From contig DEDN01000030.1 in assembly GCA_002349565.1 (NCBI GenBank), positions 1 through 64,000 on the forward strand: 64,000 nucleotides of DNA, read 5' to 3'. Position numbers and translations under genes: made by a program. Shown here in pieces: positions 1-9,522 of the stretch. Origin of the DNA: Alphaproteobacteria bacterium UBA2903. GTDB taxonomy: Bacteria > Pseudomonadota > Alphaproteobacteria > CAAGCB01 > CAG-977. The notes beneath the pieces were generated by a model that had not been told where the DNA came from, ran no database searches, and saw nothing but the letters and a program-made list of their open reading frames with translations. Numbering within the stretch: position 1 is the first letter of the stretch; each line of letters opens with the position of its first letter.

Positions 1-5
1 TCCCC

Positions 6-57
6 GTACGGGCAGTACTTGCCACGGCGGATTGCATCCGCCTCGCAAGTTCGATTT
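6..57. repeat. Structured hairpin repeat, copy A
   Basis: GTACGGG at 6-12 is followed by a nested hairpin. The outer stem is ACTTGC (17-22) with GCAAGT (45-50); the inner stem is GGCGGAT (26-32) with ATCCGCC (36-42); TTCGATT follows at 51-57. A second element at 12842-12884 has the same plan with different stem sequences. No coding gene covers it. The window edge may cut the element on the left. Confidence 0.5.
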
Positions 58-100
58 TATACTCAATATAGATTCGAAACCGTCTTTTATAGCTTATTGC

Positions 101-140
101 AAAAAAACAACGGATATCCGACTTTCGCCCGACATCCGTT
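101..140 (-). terminator. Rho-independent terminator downstream of serS
   Basis: Read on the minus strand, AACGGAT (140-134) pairs with ATCCGTT (115-109), and a run of seven T follows (107-101). It lies about 60 bases past the serS stop and would end the dgt-to-serS transcript. Confidence 0.65.
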
Positions 141-157
141 ATTTTGCATCCCCGCCC

Positions 158-182
158 GACAGACGCCCGTTCAGCGTCTGTC
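158..182 (-). other. Hairpin just after serS stop
   Basis: A perfect 9-bp stem, GACAGACGC (158-166) with GCGTCTGTC (174-182), has a 7-base loop. It lies 16 bases beyond the serS stop codon with no T run, so it may be a 3'-end protecting hairpin or an accessory part of the terminator at 101-140. Confidence 0.5.
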
Positions 183-198
183 GGCGAGATATTTAACG

Positions 199-1476
199 TT
201 ATTTTTTCGCGGTGATGACCGTTTGACCGTTCATGTATTTCTGCAAAGCTTCGGGAATCAAAACCGATCCGTCCGCCTGCTGATAGTTTTCCAACACGGC
301 AATCATGCAACGACCGACCGCAACGCCCGAACCGTTCAAAGTATGGACAAAGCGCGTTCCTTTCTGCGCTTTGTTTTTGCAGCGGGCGTCCATACGGCGC
401 GCTTGAAAATCCCAACAGTTGGAAACGCTTGAAATTTCGCGGTATTTGTTCTGACCGGGCATCCAGACTTCCAAATCGTGGGTTTTGCGCGACGAAAATC
501 CCATATCGCCCGCAGACAGGCACATTACGCGGTACGGCAGATTCAAACCCTGCAGCACGTCTTCGGCGCATTGAGTCATGTATTCGTGTTCTTCCCACGA
601 TTTTTCGGGCGTGGTGATGGCGACCATTTCAACCTTGTAGAATTGGTGCTGACGAATCATGCCGCGCGTATCTTTGCCCGCTGCCCCCGCTTCGGAACGG
701 AAGCACGGCGTCAAAGCCGTCAAACGCAAAGGCAGAGTGTCTTCGTCCAGCGCTTTGCCCGCAACAAAGTTCGTCAAGCTGACCTCCGCCGTCGGAATCA
801 GCCAGTAATCGTCCGTCGTGTGATACAAATCTTCGGCAAACTTGGGCAGTTGAGCCGTGCCGTACATTGCCGAGCTGTTGACCATCAAAGGCACTTCCAT
901 TTCGATATAGCCGTGCTTTTCGCGGTGCAAATCCAGCATGTATTGCGCCAAAGCCCGTTCCAAACGCGCCAAATCGCTCATCAGATACACAAAGCGCGCG
1001 CCGGAAACGCGGGCGGCTTGGTCAAAGTCCATCATGCCCAGTTTGGCGCCGATTTCGTCATGTTCCAACGGCTTGAAGTCGAATTTGCGCGGTTCGCCCC
1101 AGCGGCGGATTTCGCGGTTCGTCGTGTCGTCCAATCCGTCGGGAATGTCGTCGGCGGGACGGTTTGGCAAACGTTCCAAAACATGATCGATTTGTTCGCA
1201 AATGACGCGGACGTCTTCTTCGGTATCCGCCATGCTGCGTTTCAGCGCGCCGACTTCGTGCATCAAAACGTCGGCGTCTCCGCCGTTCTTTTTGACTTCG
1301 GCGATTTGACGGGACAAATCGTTGCGGCGGCTCTGCATATCCTGCAAATCGGTTTGCGCGGCGCGGTATTTCTTGTCCAATTCCAAAACTTCGGCGGAAC
1401 GGGGCGGCAAACCGCGGCGTTCAAGCCCTTTGTCGAACAATTCGGGGTTTTCCCGTATCCATTTAATGTCGTACAT
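199..1476 (-). CDS. serS: Serine--tRNA ligase
   Basis: Seryl-tRNA synthetase, a cytosolic class II enzyme charging tRNA-Ser. The 425 residues match the usual bacterial length. Residues about 25-105 form the antiparallel coiled-coil arm that grips the long variable arm of tRNA-Ser. Class II motif 2 is seen as [16 protein letters not shown] and motif 3 near residue 385 as [16 protein letters not shown]. The ATG is preceded by AGGAG at good spacing. It is the last gene of the run from dgt, 38 bases after tatC, and is followed by a terminator. Confidence 0.97.
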   Translation of the reverse strand: MYDIKWIRENPELFDKGLERRGLPPRSAEVLELDKKYRAAQTDLQDMQSRRNDLSRQIAEVKKNGGDADVLMHEVGALKRSMADTEEDVRVICEQIDHVLERLPNRPADDIPDGLDDTTNREIRRWGEPRKFDFKPLEHDEIGAKLGMMDFDQAARVSGARFVYLMSDLARLERALAQYMLDLHREKHGYIEMEVPLMVNSSAMYGTAQLPKFAEDLYHTTDDYWLIPTAEVSLTNFVAGKALDEDTLPLRLTALTPCFRSEAGAAGKDTRGMIRQHQFYKVEMVAITTPEKSWEEHEYMTQCAEDVLQGLNLPYRVMCLSAGDMGFSSRKTHDLEVWMPGQNKYREISSVSNCWDFQARRMDARCKNKAQKGTRFVHTLNGSGVAVGRCMIAVLENYQQADGSVLIPEALQKYMNGQTVITAKK

Positions 1477-1514
1477 GACTGGCTCCTACATAAAAAAGTT
1501 ACGCCCTTATAAAC

Positions 1515-2291
1515 CTATTTTTGTTTCTTTTCAAGGGCGCGTATGGACAAAATCGCGCTTTCATACAAAATAATCAGCGGACACGCCAAAGCAAACTGGC
1601 TGATGACGTCGGGAGGCGTCAACACGGCGGCGACGATGAAAATCAGCACAATTGCGTACCGGCGTCCCGAAACAAGCGTTTGCGCCGTTATCAGCCCCAG
1701 CTTTGCCAGAACAACCAGCACTATCGGCAGCTGAAAGCTTGCCCCGAATGCCAAAATCAAAGTCATCATAAAGGACAGATATTCGGCAATGCGCGCTTCC
1801 AAAACGACGGGCAAAGCGTCTTTTTCCAACTGTTGGAACGACAGCAGGAATTTAAACGCGGGCGGCGCGATCAGGTAGAATACAAAGCACGCCCCTGCCG
1901 CAAACAACAGCGGCGACACGAAAAACAGCGGTTTGACAAAGCCCCGTTCCGACGGATACAGCGCGGGCGCGACGAAACGCCACGCCTGAAACGCAACGAA
2001 CGGGAAACTGACGACCGCCGCCGAAAACGCGGACACTTTCAAATGAACAATGAAGCCCTCCGCCACGCCTGTAAAGATGGCGCGTTCAGCCCCGCCCGCC
2101 GATTTCATCGCTTGCGCCAAAGGCAGCATCAGATACTTCAGCACTTCGCCCGAAAACGGATAAACGCATAAAAACATGGCGACAAAAAAAACAAAAACTT
2201 TCAACAAACGGTTACGCGCTTCGGTCAAATGTCCGACCCAAGTCATCACTTTTTCGTCTTCTGCTTCAAGCTTTGCCGTTGCTTCCGTCAT
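1515..2291 (-). CDS. tatC: Sec-independent translocase TatC
   Basis: Inner-membrane receptor component of the twin-arginine translocase, which exports folded proteins. The 258 residues include the N-terminal family signature HLTEARNRLL (residues about 21-30) and six hydrophobic segments, with the extra acidic N-terminus common in TatC. Its start lies inside the end of tatB (26-base overlap), so translation of tatA, tatB and tatC is probably coupled. Confidence 0.96.
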   Translation of the reverse strand: MTEATAKLEAEDEKVMTWVGHLTEARNRLLKVFVFFVAMFLCVYPFSGEVLKYLMLPLAQAMKSAGGAERAIFTGVAEGFIVHLKVSAFSAAVVSFPFVAFQAWRFVAPALYPSERGFVKPLFFVSPLLFAAGACFVFYLIAPPAFKFLLSFQQLEKDALPVVLEARIAEYLSFMMTLILAFGASFQLPIVLVVLAKLGLITAQTLVSGRRYAIVLIFIVAAVLTPPDVISQFALACPLIILYESAILSIRALEKKQK

Positions 2292-2496
2292 CTTTTTTAT
2301 CCGTCAGTTTGTCAGCGATTTTATCGGCGTCATACATAGTATCGTCAATGACTTGTGACATTTTCCTCAAAAATCGGTTTAATTTTCTGTACACCCTGCC
2401 CGCCGTGCGCAAAACTTGCGGCAGCTGTTTCGGTCCGACGACCAAAACAGCAATCAAAACGATAACCGCAAATTCAGCCGAACTGATGCCGAACAC
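2266..2496 (-). CDS. tatB: Twin-arginine translocase subunit TatB
   Basis: 76 residues: one N-terminal membrane helix (FGISSAEFAVIVLIAVLVVG) followed by the GPKQLPQVLR hinge and an amphipathic helix, which is the TatB plan; TatB binds TatC and the Tat substrate. The start is a GTG at 2496 that overlaps the tatA stop by one base (TAGTG). The protein is short for TatB, where 120-170 residues is common, but not truncated in its essential part. Confidence 0.93.
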   Translation of the reverse strand: MFGISSAEFAVIVLIAVLVVGPKQLPQVLRTAGRVYRKLNRFLRKMSQVIDDTMYDADKIADKLTDKKDDGSNGKA

Positions 2497-2663
2497 TATT
2501 CTTTGTCCTGTTTTTCATCGGGTTTATCGGTTTCTTCAACGCCTTTTTTAAAGGCTTTGATACTTTTTCCCAAATCTTCCGCCAATGCGGGCAGTTTGCC
2601 GCGTCCGAACAATACCAGCACAATCAGCAAAATGACCAACAACTGAAACAAACTGATTCCCAT
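2496..2663 (-). CDS. tatA: Twin-arginine translocase subunit TatA
   Basis: A 55-residue protein read directly from the sequence: MGISLFQLLVILLIVLVLFG, then RGKLPALAEDLGKSIKAF and a charged tail ending DEKQDKE. The single membrane helix, the FGRGKLP hinge and the amphipathic helix are diagnostic of TatA, the oligomeric pore component. AGGAGG sits just upstream of the ATG. Its TAG stop shares one base with the tatB GTG. Confidence 0.95.
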   Translation of the reverse strand: MGISLFQLLVILLIVLVLFGRGKLPALAEDLGKSIKAFKKGVEETDKPDEKQDKE

Positions 2664-2672
2664 AGAAACCTC

Positions 2673-3353
2673 CTACACGATTCCGAACAGTTTTACAAAG
2701 AAAGACAGCATGCCTTTGACGGCATACGACAAATAACGCCCGACAACATCCAAATCAACGCCGATTTCATCGCCCAGCAGCGGCAATCCGATCAGCAGCA
2801 TCAGCATAAAAAACATCCCGTATTTTTCCGTTTGGGCAAACGAAACGGCAGCCGGCATCGGCAGCAGTCCCGTCAAAACCCGCCCGCCGTCCAACGGCAA
2901 AACAGGCAGCAAATTGAACACCGTCAGCGAAAAATTGAACAATGTCGTCTGAGATAAAAAGAATAAAGCGGGTTGATTGAAATATTCGAAATGCGCCATC
3001 AACGCGACACACCCCAACGCCGAAAGTCCCAGCGCAAAATTCATCGCCGGTCCCGCCAAAGCAACCCAAATCATATCTTTTTTGGGATTTTTCAAAGCTC
3101 TGAAATCTACAGGGACAGGTTTTGCCCAGCCGAACAGAAACGGCGCGTTGGATAAAAACAGCAACGCCGGAAAAATGACCGTTCCGAACACATCGATATG
3201 ATGCAGAGGATTCAAACTTAGCCGTTTGTTGTCCTTTGCCGTCGTATCGCCGAAATACAGCGCAACGACGCCATGGGCGATTTCGTGCAGCAAAATGGCG
3301 GGTACGATCGCCAAAGCCACCAGCAGCGGATACAGCGGTTGGATATCCTGCAT
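2673..3353 (-). CDS. M50-family intramembrane metalloprotease
   Basis: Site-2-protease-type zinc peptidase, 226 residues and polytopic. The zinc ligands are visible as HEIAHG (residues about 23-28) in the first helix and NLLPVLPLDGG (about 147-157), the third ligand motif. There is no PDZ domain, unlike the RseP at the right end of the window, so this is the short YwhC/Rv-type M50 subfamily. The ATG directly follows the nagZ stop and has AGGGGA upstream. It sits between nagZ and tatA, where scpA-scpB lie in many alphaproteobacteria. The substrate is unknown. Confidence 0.9.
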   Translation of the reverse strand: MQDIQPLYPLLVALAIVPAILLHEIAHGVVALYFGDTTAKDNKRLSLNPLHHIDVFGTVIFPALLFLSNAPFLFGWAKPVPVDFRALKNPKKDMIWVALAGPAMNFALGLSALGCVALMAHFEYFNQPALFFLSQTTLFNFSLTVFNLLPVLPLDGGRVLTGLLPMPAAVSFAQTEKYGMFFMLMLLIGLPLLGDEIGVDLDVVGRYLSYAVKGMLSFFVKLFGIV

Positions 3354-4328
3354 TTAGTCCCCTGTCAGCAATTTTTGGGCGCGGCAATAGCGTTCCCATG
3401 ATTTTTCAGTCAAAGGACGCGCGGCAGACGCGATTTTTTTCATTTCCTTCATATCGCCGTTGCAATGCAGCACGGCATCACAGCCCGCAGCAATCGCCTG
3501 CCGGGTCAGAGCCGAAAAGCTTCCGCTCAACGCTTTCATTGACAAATCGTCGCAAATCAGGAAACCGTCAAAACCGATTTCCCCGCGGATAACGCCCTCA
3601 ATGACTTTTTCGGACAGGGAAGCGGGATTTTTCGCATCAACGGCGGTGTAAAGCAAATGCGCGGTCATCGCCCACGGGGACAGTTCCGCCAAAGCCTTAA
3701 ACGGCTTGAAATCCGTTTCTTTCAGCGTTTCAAGGTCGGTATCGACGACGGGTAAATCAAAATGGCTGTCCGTTTTGGCGCGTCCGTGTCCCGGAATATG
3801 TTTGATAACGGGCAAAACACCCTGCTCCGTCAAGCTTTCGCACGCAATCGCACCCAAATCCGCAATCACGTCGGGTGAAAACGAAAACGGACGGTCGCCC
3901 ACGACTTGCGGGTTTGCGCCGTCGACGGGAACGTCCAAGACAGGCGAACAATCGACGTTAAAGCCCAAATCCGCCAATTCGCGTCCGATAGCCGCAAAGT
4001 TTTTGCGGCACAATTCCCGCGCAACATCTTTATCCAGCGCATACCAGTCGCCGAACGTTTTTTGAGCGGGAAAAACACTCCAATACGGCGGTTTCAAGCG
4101 TGCGACGCGTCCGCCCTCTTGGTCAACCAAGACAGGAGCGTCGGGTCTGTCCGTGCAAGCCCGCAAATCGGCAATCAAAGCCTTGACCTGCTCCGGCGTT
4201 TCGATGTTGCGCGCGAACAAAATGAAGCCGACGGGATTGACGGCGGCAAAAAATTTCTTTTCCTCTTTCGACAGAGTTTTTCCCGCGCAGCCGAAGATGA
4301 CGGCGGTCGGATGTTTATTTGTTGACAA
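3354..4328 (-). CDS. nagZ: Beta-N-acetylhexosaminidase NagZ
   Basis: Glycoside hydrolase family 3 enzyme of cytosolic peptidoglycan recycling; it removes GlcNAc from GlcNAc-anhydroMurNAc peptides. Family features are LVDQEGGRVARL, KHIPGHGRAKTDSH (the His loop and substrate-binding motif) and LICDDLSM carrying the nucleophile Asp. I place the start at TTG 4328: AGGAG lies seven bases upstream, and the longer reading frame has no conserved sequence before it. This gives 324 residues, a normal length. The start overlaps the end of the SPOR gene by 14 bases. Confidence 0.93.
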   Translation of the reverse strand: MSTNKHPTAVIFGCAGKTLSKEEKKFFAAVNPVGFILFARNIETPEQVKALIADLRACTDRPDAPVLVDQEGGRVARLKPPYWSVFPAQKTFGDWYALDKDVARELCRKNFAAIGRELADLGFNVDCSPVLDVPVDGANPQVVGDRPFSFSPDVIADLGAIACESLTEQGVLPVIKHIPGHGRAKTDSHFDLPVVDTDLETLKETDFKPFKALAELSPWAMTAHLLYTAVDAKNPASLSEKVIEGVIRGEIGFDGFLICDDLSMKALSGSFSALTRQAIAAGCDAVLHCNGDMKEMKKIASAARPLTEKSWERYCRAQKLLTGD

Positions 4329-5109
4329 TGAAACACTCCTGTTTTTTGGCTTTAAACTTATCACACAGCGCTTTGGCATCGTCGCGGGCGGCGAAATCCC
4401 CGACCCGCAGCCTGTAAAACGTTCCCTTGTCCGACGTTGCTTCGGAAACATGATGAGGAATTTTCGACATCAGATCGGGATACTTTTTGGACAAGCGTTT
4501 AAATTCGTCCTCTGCCGCTTTTTGGGAACGCGCCGAAACCAGCTGAATGGAAAAAGCCTTTTCCGATTTCGGTTCGGGCTTCTTTTTGGGTTCTTTTTTG
4601 ACTTCTTTGACAGGCGCAGACGGTTTATTTTCCAGTTTCGGCGCGGTTTCGACGGTTTTAAAGACGACTTCGACCGCCTGCCCGTCTTCGTCTTTGACAA
4701 TCGCGGCGGCGGGTTCGTGTTCGGCTTCGACTTTTTCGACCAAAGCGGCTATGGCATCCTCCGGCAAAGGCTGAACGGGCGCGGCAGGCTTTTCCGTCGG
4801 GGCAAGCAGCCGCTCGACGGGCAAATCCGCACTGTTTTGGCGCAAACGTTCATACACCATTTTGTCGCGGTTCGGCACATCCAGCCCGCCCGCAAACTTC
4901 GGCGCCATGCCGTCGGGCGAAGTGTCGGCGCGAATAATCGGCAATTCGCCGTTTGAAGTCCCCGACAGCGACACATATTTGCCAAACGTCAGCCCCCCGA
5001 TCGCCACGGCTACAATAACACCGACGCTGACGCCGATAAGAATGGCGGGGCGTTTTCTGCGCTGCTCCAGCCGTTCTTCGCGAAATGGGGAAAAAGCGTC
5101 GTCGTTCAT
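4315..5109 (-). CDS. SPOR domain-containing membrane protein
   Basis: 264 residues: a cytoplasmic N-terminus, one membrane helix at about 22-45, a long Pro/Lys/Glu-rich periplasmic linker with PKKEPKKKPEPK-type sequence, and a C-terminal SPOR domain (about 185-260: FSIQLVSARSQKAAEDEFKRL ... YRLRVGDF). SPOR domains bind denuded glycan strands at division sites. A SPOR protein between argS and nagZ is a standard alphaproteobacterial arrangement. The gene lies three bases after argS, and its tail overlaps nagZ. Confidence 0.9.
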   Translation of the reverse strand: MNDDAFSPFREERLEQRRKRPAILIGVSVGVIVAVAIGGLTFGKYVSLSGTSNGELPIIRADTSPDGMAPKFAGGLDVPNRDKMVYERLRQNSADLPVERLLAPTEKPAAPVQPLPEDAIAALVEKVEAEHEPAAAIVKDEDGQAVEVVFKTVETAPKLENKPSAPVKEVKKEPKKKPEPKSEKAFSIQLVSARSQKAAEDEFKRLSKKYPDLMSKIPHHVSEATSDKGTFYRLRVGDFAARDDAKALCDKFKAKKQECFIVNK

Positions 5110-5112
5110 CGG

Positions 5113-6864
5113 TTACATCTCCTCGACGGGAGTAACGCCGAAAATGTCCAGTCCAGAAGCGATAACGACGGCGGTGGCTTCAATCAGCGCCAAGCGCGCC
5201 AAAGACTGTTCGGGTTTGTCGGCTTCCAAAAAGCGCAGATCCGCGTTTTCGCGTCCCTTGTTCCACAATCCGTGGAACGCCGCGGCAACATCGTTCAAAT
5301 AATAAGCGATGCGGTGCGGTTCATGCGCGGCGGCGGCGACTTCGACCTGACGCGGCAATTCCGCCAGCAAACGGATTAAAGCAACTTCGGATTCGTCGGT
5401 CAGCAGGCTGAAATCGGCTTTTGCCAAAGCGGACAAACTCAAATCGCGGTTCGGGAACATTTCCCGCGCCCGACGGCGGACGGAAGCGGCGCGCGCATAG
5501 GCATAGTTGACGTAAAACACGGGGTTGTCTTTGGACTGTTCCTTGACCTTTTCGACATCAAAGTCCAGCTGAGCGTCGTTTTTGCGCGTCAGCATGATAA
5601 AGCGCATCACGTCTTTGCCAACCGCGTCAACCATATCGCGCAAAGTCACAAAAGTTCCCGCGCGTTTGGACATTTTGACGGGTTCGCCGTTGCTCATCAG
5701 ATTGACCATCTGGCACAGCTTCACGTCCAGCTTGGCTTTGCCGTCGGTCAGTGCTTTAATCGCCGCCTGCATGCGCTTGACATAGCCGCCGTGATCCGCG
5801 CCCCACACGTCAATCATATCGTCGAACCCGCGGCGGTATTTGTCCAGATGATAAGCCATATCCGACGCAAAATAAGTCTGAAAACCGTTCGATTTTTTCA
5901 AAGCGCGGTCAACATCGTCGCCGAACAGGGTCGCTTTGAACAGCGTTTGCGGGTGCGGTTCGTAATCTTCGACGACTTTCCCCTTGGGCGGTTCCAGCAC
6001 GCCTTCGTAAATCAAGCCTTTGGAGCGCAAAAATTCGATGACTTCGTCGACTTTGCCCGCTTCGACCAAAGCGCGTTCGGATGAAAACACATCGAACTTG
6101 ATGCCCAAAGCCGCCAGGTCGTCGCGAATCATATCCATCATTTTTTCAATCGCGAAAGCGCGGAACACGGGCAGCCACTCGGCTTCGGGCTTATCCGTCC
6201 ACGCGTTGCCGTATTTTTCCGCCAAAGCTTTGCCGACGGGAATCAAATACGCGCCGGGATACAGCCCTTCGGGAATCGCGCCGATATTTTCGCCCAACGC
6301 TTCCTTGTAGCGCAGAAAAGCCGACCGCGCCAGAACGTCGACCTGCGCGCCCGCGTCGTTGATGTAGTATTCGCGGGTTACGTCATAGCCCGCTTTTTGC
6401 AGCAGCGAAGCCAAAGCGTCGCCGAACACCGCGCCGCGGCTGTGTCCGACATGCATGGGTCCCGTGGGATTGGCGGAAACGAATTCGACGTTTTTCTTGC
6501 GCCCTTTTCCCATATCGGACGAGCCGAATTCGGAACCTTTTTCAAGGATTTCTTTCAAACATCCGTCCCAAAACGTTTTGGACAGGCGCATGTTGACAAA
6601 GCCGGGCCCCGCGATTTCGACGGTTTCGACAATCGGCAGAGCTTTCAGTTTTTCCGCCAGCAATTCGGCAAATTCACGCGGCTTCATGCCGGCTTGAGCC
6701 GCCATCACCATCGCGGCGTTCGTCGCGGCATCGCCGTGCGCCGCGTCGCGGGGCGGTTCGGCGACCATGCGCGACGGATCGATTGTCGCGGGCAGCTTGC
6801 CGTCTTTGACCAGTTCATCCAAAGAATCAAGGATATTGTTTCTGATTGCCGTAAAAATATTCAT
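5113..6864 (-). CDS. argS: Arginine--tRNA ligase
   Basis: Class I arginyl-tRNA synthetase, 583 residues. Visible are the N-terminal Arg-S additional domain, the HIGH signature as [13 protein letters not shown] (about 133-145), a KMSK-like [10 protein letters not shown] (about 395-404), and the C-terminal DALR anticodon-binding helices. It lies four bases downstream of dgt and three upstream of the SPOR gene. Confidence 0.97.
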   Translation of the reverse strand: MNIFTAIRNNILDSLDELVKDGKLPATIDPSRMVAEPPRDAAHGDAATNAAMVMAAQAGMKPREFAELLAEKLKALPIVETVEIAGPGFVNMRLSKTFWDGCLKEILEKGSEFGSSDMGKGRKKNVEFVSANPTGPMHVGHSRGAVFGDALASLLQKAGYDVTREYYINDAGAQVDVLARSAFLRYKEALGENIGAIPEGLYPGAYLIPVGKALAEKYGNAWTDKPEAEWLPVFRAFAIEKMMDMIRDDLAALGIKFDVFSSERALVEAGKVDEVIEFLRSKGLIYEGVLEPPKGKVVEDYEPHPQTLFKATLFGDDVDRALKKSNGFQTYFASDMAYHLDKYRRGFDDMIDVWGADHGGYVKRMQAAIKALTDGKAKLDVKLCQMVNLMSNGEPVKMSKRAGTFVTLRDMVDAVGKDVMRFIMLTRKNDAQLDFDVEKVKEQSKDNPVFYVNYAYARAASVRRRAREMFPNRDLSLSALAKADFSLLTDESEVALIRLLAELPRQVEVAAAAHEPHRIAYYLNDVAAAFHGLWNKGRENADLRFLEADKPEQSLARLALIEATAVVIASGLDIFGVTPVEEM

Positions 6865-6868
6865 CGTT

Positions 6869-8041
6869 TTAAAGTCTCACTTGCGGGTCGAACAATCGCG
6901 TATGCAGTTCAATCGCGGACGCGTCGGTCAATCCTGCGACGAAATCCGCGACGATACGCGCTTTCATGGTTTCCCCCTCCGCCGTTTTGGGACAGCTTCG
7001 GGCTTTTTTCTGCCACGAAGGCGGCAGAATGTTGGTTTCCGTAAACAACAGCCCGAACAAATCGCGCACAATGCGTTTGCCCTTGCTGGTCATGCGGTTG
7101 ATTGTATAGTGTCTGTACATATTGGGAAAGAGGAAATCTTTCAATTCCTGCATTTCCGCGCGCATTTTTTCCGAAAAAGCGATAACGGGACGTCCCATAT
7201 TGCGGATATCGTCGACGCTTTCGGGCTTTAAATCATCCAAAATCCGCCGCGACTGCGCCGCCACGTCCAAAATCATATCGTTAATCATGCGGCGCACCGT
7301 TTCGGCGTCGATACGGGATTGTTCCACCGACGGATATTCTTTTTTGACCTGTTCGTAATGGCGTTTGAAAAAAGGAACTTCCATTAACTGCTCAACCGTT
7401 ACGAGCCTTGTTTTCAGCCCGTCGTCCGTGTCATGATTGGAATAAGCGATGTCATCCGCCAAAGCCGCTATCTGTGCTTCCGCCCCTGCAAAAGTATCAA
7501 GCATCAAGTTGTGCTTTTTATTATATTCTGCAACATCAACGGAAAGCTTTTCTTTTTCCGTCAACGGACCGTTGTGTTTAACCAGTCCTTCCAGCGTTTC
7601 CCATGACAGATTGATGCCGTCGAAACGGGGATAGCGCTGTTCCAGTTTTGTAACGATTTTCAACGAATGCGCGTTATGGTCAAAGCCGCCGTAGTTTGCC
7701 ATACATTCGTTCAAAGCCATTTCGCCCGCGTGTCCGAACGGCGTGTGTCCCAAATCGTGCGCCAAAGCCAAAGCTTCGCCCAAATCGCCGTCCAAGTTCA
7801 GCATGCGGCACAGCGAACGGGTGATTTGCGACACTTCAAGCGAATGGGTCAATCGGGTTCGCAGACTGGAACCTTCGTGATAAACGAACACCTGCGTTTT
7901 GGATTCCAGTCGGCGGAACGCTTCGGAATGAATGATGCGGTCGCGGTCGCGCTGAAAACAAGTGCGGTACGGCGCTTCCCGTTCGGGGTACAGTCTGCCG
8001 CGCGTTTTGCTTGCATCCGTTGCGTATCTTGCCAAAGCCAT
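6869..8041 (-). CDS. dgt: Deoxyguanosinetriphosphate triphosphohydrolase-like protein
   Basis: HD-domain dNTPase that hydrolyses dNTP to nucleoside plus triphosphate. At 390 residues it matches the Dgt type 2 family. The metal ligands are seen in [11 protein letters not shown] and [16 protein letters not shown] (the HD pair with its GHTPFGH signature), with a later D in [12 protein letters not shown]. It is the first gene of the run down to serS; dgt next to argS is common in alphaproteobacteria. Confidence 0.94.
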   Translation of the reverse strand: MALARYATDASKTRGRLYPEREAPYRTCFQRDRDRIIHSEAFRRLESKTQVFVYHEGSSLRTRLTHSLEVSQITRSLCRMLNLDGDLGEALALAHDLGHTPFGHAGEMALNECMANYGGFDHNAHSLKIVTKLEQRYPRFDGINLSWETLEGLVKHNGPLTEKEKLSVDVAEYNKKHNLMLDTFAGAEAQIAALADDIAYSNHDTDDGLKTRLVTVEQLMEVPFFKRHYEQVKKEYPSVEQSRIDAETVRRMINDMILDVAAQSRRILDDLKPESVDDIRNMGRPVIAFSEKMRAEMQELKDFLFPNMYRHYTINRMTSKGKRIVRDLFGLLFTETNILPPSWQKKARSCPKTAEGETMKARIVADFVAGLTDASAIELHTRLFDPQVRL

Positions 8042-8099
8042 ATCGGAATCCTTTTTGTTTTAAAAGTATACCTAAGCGATTAAAAAAGCGTTGTCAAAC

Positions 8100-8873
8100 C
8101 TAATCCTTGCCCGCGCATTGTTCGTTTTGATATTTGTAATGCCCGTCGCCGTCAATCAAATTGTTTTGCTTTTCCTGCTCTTTGATAAAAACATCGGCAT
8201 AGTGGCGCGACAGTTCGAAAACGGAGCGTTTGATTTCCTCGCACGAATTTCCTTGCCGCTGCATGGCTTGGAAAGCCGTTAAAATCTCGGACGCGGCGGT
8301 TTTCAACACGGTGTCCAGCGTTTTTCTGTTTAACGACAAATGAGTCAATTCGTGTTTCAGCGTCAAATCGAACAGGCACGATCCTTTCGGATGCCGTTTG
8401 TTTAAATCAATTTCGACCAAAACCTCTTTTGCCGTCAAAGCGACGGACGGCTTGGCGCAATCAACCGCCGCGCTCCATTTTGTTTTGTATCGGGTACAGC
8501 CGTCCGCCGTCGCCTTTTCCGAATCGCATGAAAAAGCACTGTCTTTCAGCACATAATCAACTTCTTTGCGTTCGACTTTGACATCAACCGCCGGCTGATT
8601 GCGCGAAACCGTCGCATAAGCGTTTACGTTCGGCAAAGCGTATTTGTTCGGAACGGGAAAAGCGGCGGATTTTTCGCCGTCTTTCTGCGTTTGATTTTTT
8701 TCGGATGCTTTATAGTCCGTCGTTTTGGGAATAGCGTTGCGCGTATATGTCTTTTTCCGTTTTTGATAAGCTTCCGTCCCCTTTTGATAAGTGTGCGGAC
8801 GTTCTTGCCGAACCGCATAGGCAGGAAAACACAGCAAAACAACAGCCCATAAAATCAACGGAAACTTTTTCAT
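8100..8873 (-). CDS. Secreted HELTH-motif protein 2 (putative zinc peptidase)
   Basis: 257 residues from the ATG at 8873; its first base pairs form an ATGA overlap with the stop of the upstream paralogue. A signal peptide (MKKFPLILWAVVLLCFPAYA) leads into a Lys/Thr-rich linker of about 100 residues. The C-terminal domain has Cys residues in CSFDL... or nearby, then FDLTLKHELTHLSLN, where HELTH is an HExxH zinc motif. A QEKQNNLIDG helix and a Cys near the end follow. The domain resembles DUF922-type putative zinc proteases, but family membership is inferred. It is clearly homologous to the protein encoded at 8870-9409. Substrate unknown. Confidence 0.78.
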   Translation of the reverse strand: MKKFPLILWAVVLLCFPAYAVRQERPHTYQKGTEAYQKRKKTYTRNAIPKTTDYKASEKNQTQKDGEKSAAFPVPNKYALPNVNAYATVSRNQPAVDVKVERKEVDYVLKDSAFSCDSEKATADGCTRYKTKWSAAVDCAKPSVALTAKEVLVEIDLNKRHPKGSCLFDLTLKHELTHLSLNRKTLDTVLKTAASEILTAFQAMQRQGNSCEEIKRSVFELSRHYADVFIKEQEKQNNLIDGDGHYKYQNEQCAGKD

Positions 8874-9409
8874 TTCAGGCATTGCTCCCATTGATACACG
8901 ACCGACCCGGGCGCATCCAGCAAAGAATCCTGCCTGTTCTTTTCCTCAATCATTTGCCGATGATAGCGATCAATCATTTTTGCGATTTGATACGGGGAAG
9001 CCGTTCCCTCGTCCAGCGTTGCCAGCAGCGCTTTTGAAATTTCCCTCGCAAAACGCTTGACCACCTTGCGCGCAACGGCGACATGAGTCAATTCATGCTT
9101 CAGAACCAAATCGAATTCGCAGCTGCCTTTCGGAATAGAAGACAGAATGTAAACCGTTATGTTCCGCAATCCGAATTTCAAATAAACTTTGGCGATATTT
9201 CCCTGTGCGTCATAAACGAAGCGCGGAGAGTCCATATAAATTTGCGCTTTGGTGCATCCCGCCGCATCGGCGCCGTTGCAGTCAATCCGCGGCAAAGAAC
9301 GGTCATAGCTCACTTTGCCGTTTTCGACGGACAGCGCCAATTCTGGCGCGGCGGCAACCGCCCGCCCCGCCGTCAGCAACAACAGCAAAACCGCTTTCCA
9401 CACAAACAT
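8870..9409 (-). CDS. Secreted HELTH-motif protein 1 (putative zinc peptidase)
   Basis: I start it at ATG 9409, giving 179 residues with a clean signal peptide (MFVWKAVLLLLLTAGRAVAA); AAGG lies eight bases upstream. The longer upstream frame has no signal-like or conserved sequence. The mature part carries paired Cys (DCNGADAAGC), then CEFDLVLKHELTHVAVARK with the HExxH motif, and ends WEQCLK. It shares the order Cys-FDL-x-LKHELTH-Arg ... QxxLLDxxG ... EQC with the downstream gene, so the two are tandem duplicates expected to be co-translated. The larger sister has gained a linker. Peptidase activity is inferred from the motif only. Confidence 0.78.
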   Translation of the reverse strand: MFVWKAVLLLLLTAGRAVAAAPELALSVENGKVSYDRSLPRIDCNGADAAGCTKAQIYMDSPRFVYDAQGNIAKVYLKFGLRNITVYILSSIPKGSCEFDLVLKHELTHVAVARKVVKRFAREISKALLATLDEGTASPYQIAKMIDRYHRQMIEEKNRQDSLLDAPGSVVYQWEQCLK

Positions 9410-9522
9410 CTTCACCGCCTTTTTTACCCAGTTTAAAAAACAAGCCGCAAAAAGACAATCTTTTATCTGGATTTTATTTTCTTTTTCGGGTACAAAGAAG
9501 GAAAAGGATAAAAGACAGAGAA

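Noticed and set aside
45..60. tRNA T-loop-like TTCGATT in the repeat copies
   Set aside because: The bases before and after TTCGATT do not pair in either copy, and no acceptor or anticodon arm can be built.
9205..9522. N-terminal extension of exonuclease III
   Set aside because: It overlaps the divergent secreted protein gene and is not like any exonuclease; the ATG at 9523 gives the usual length.
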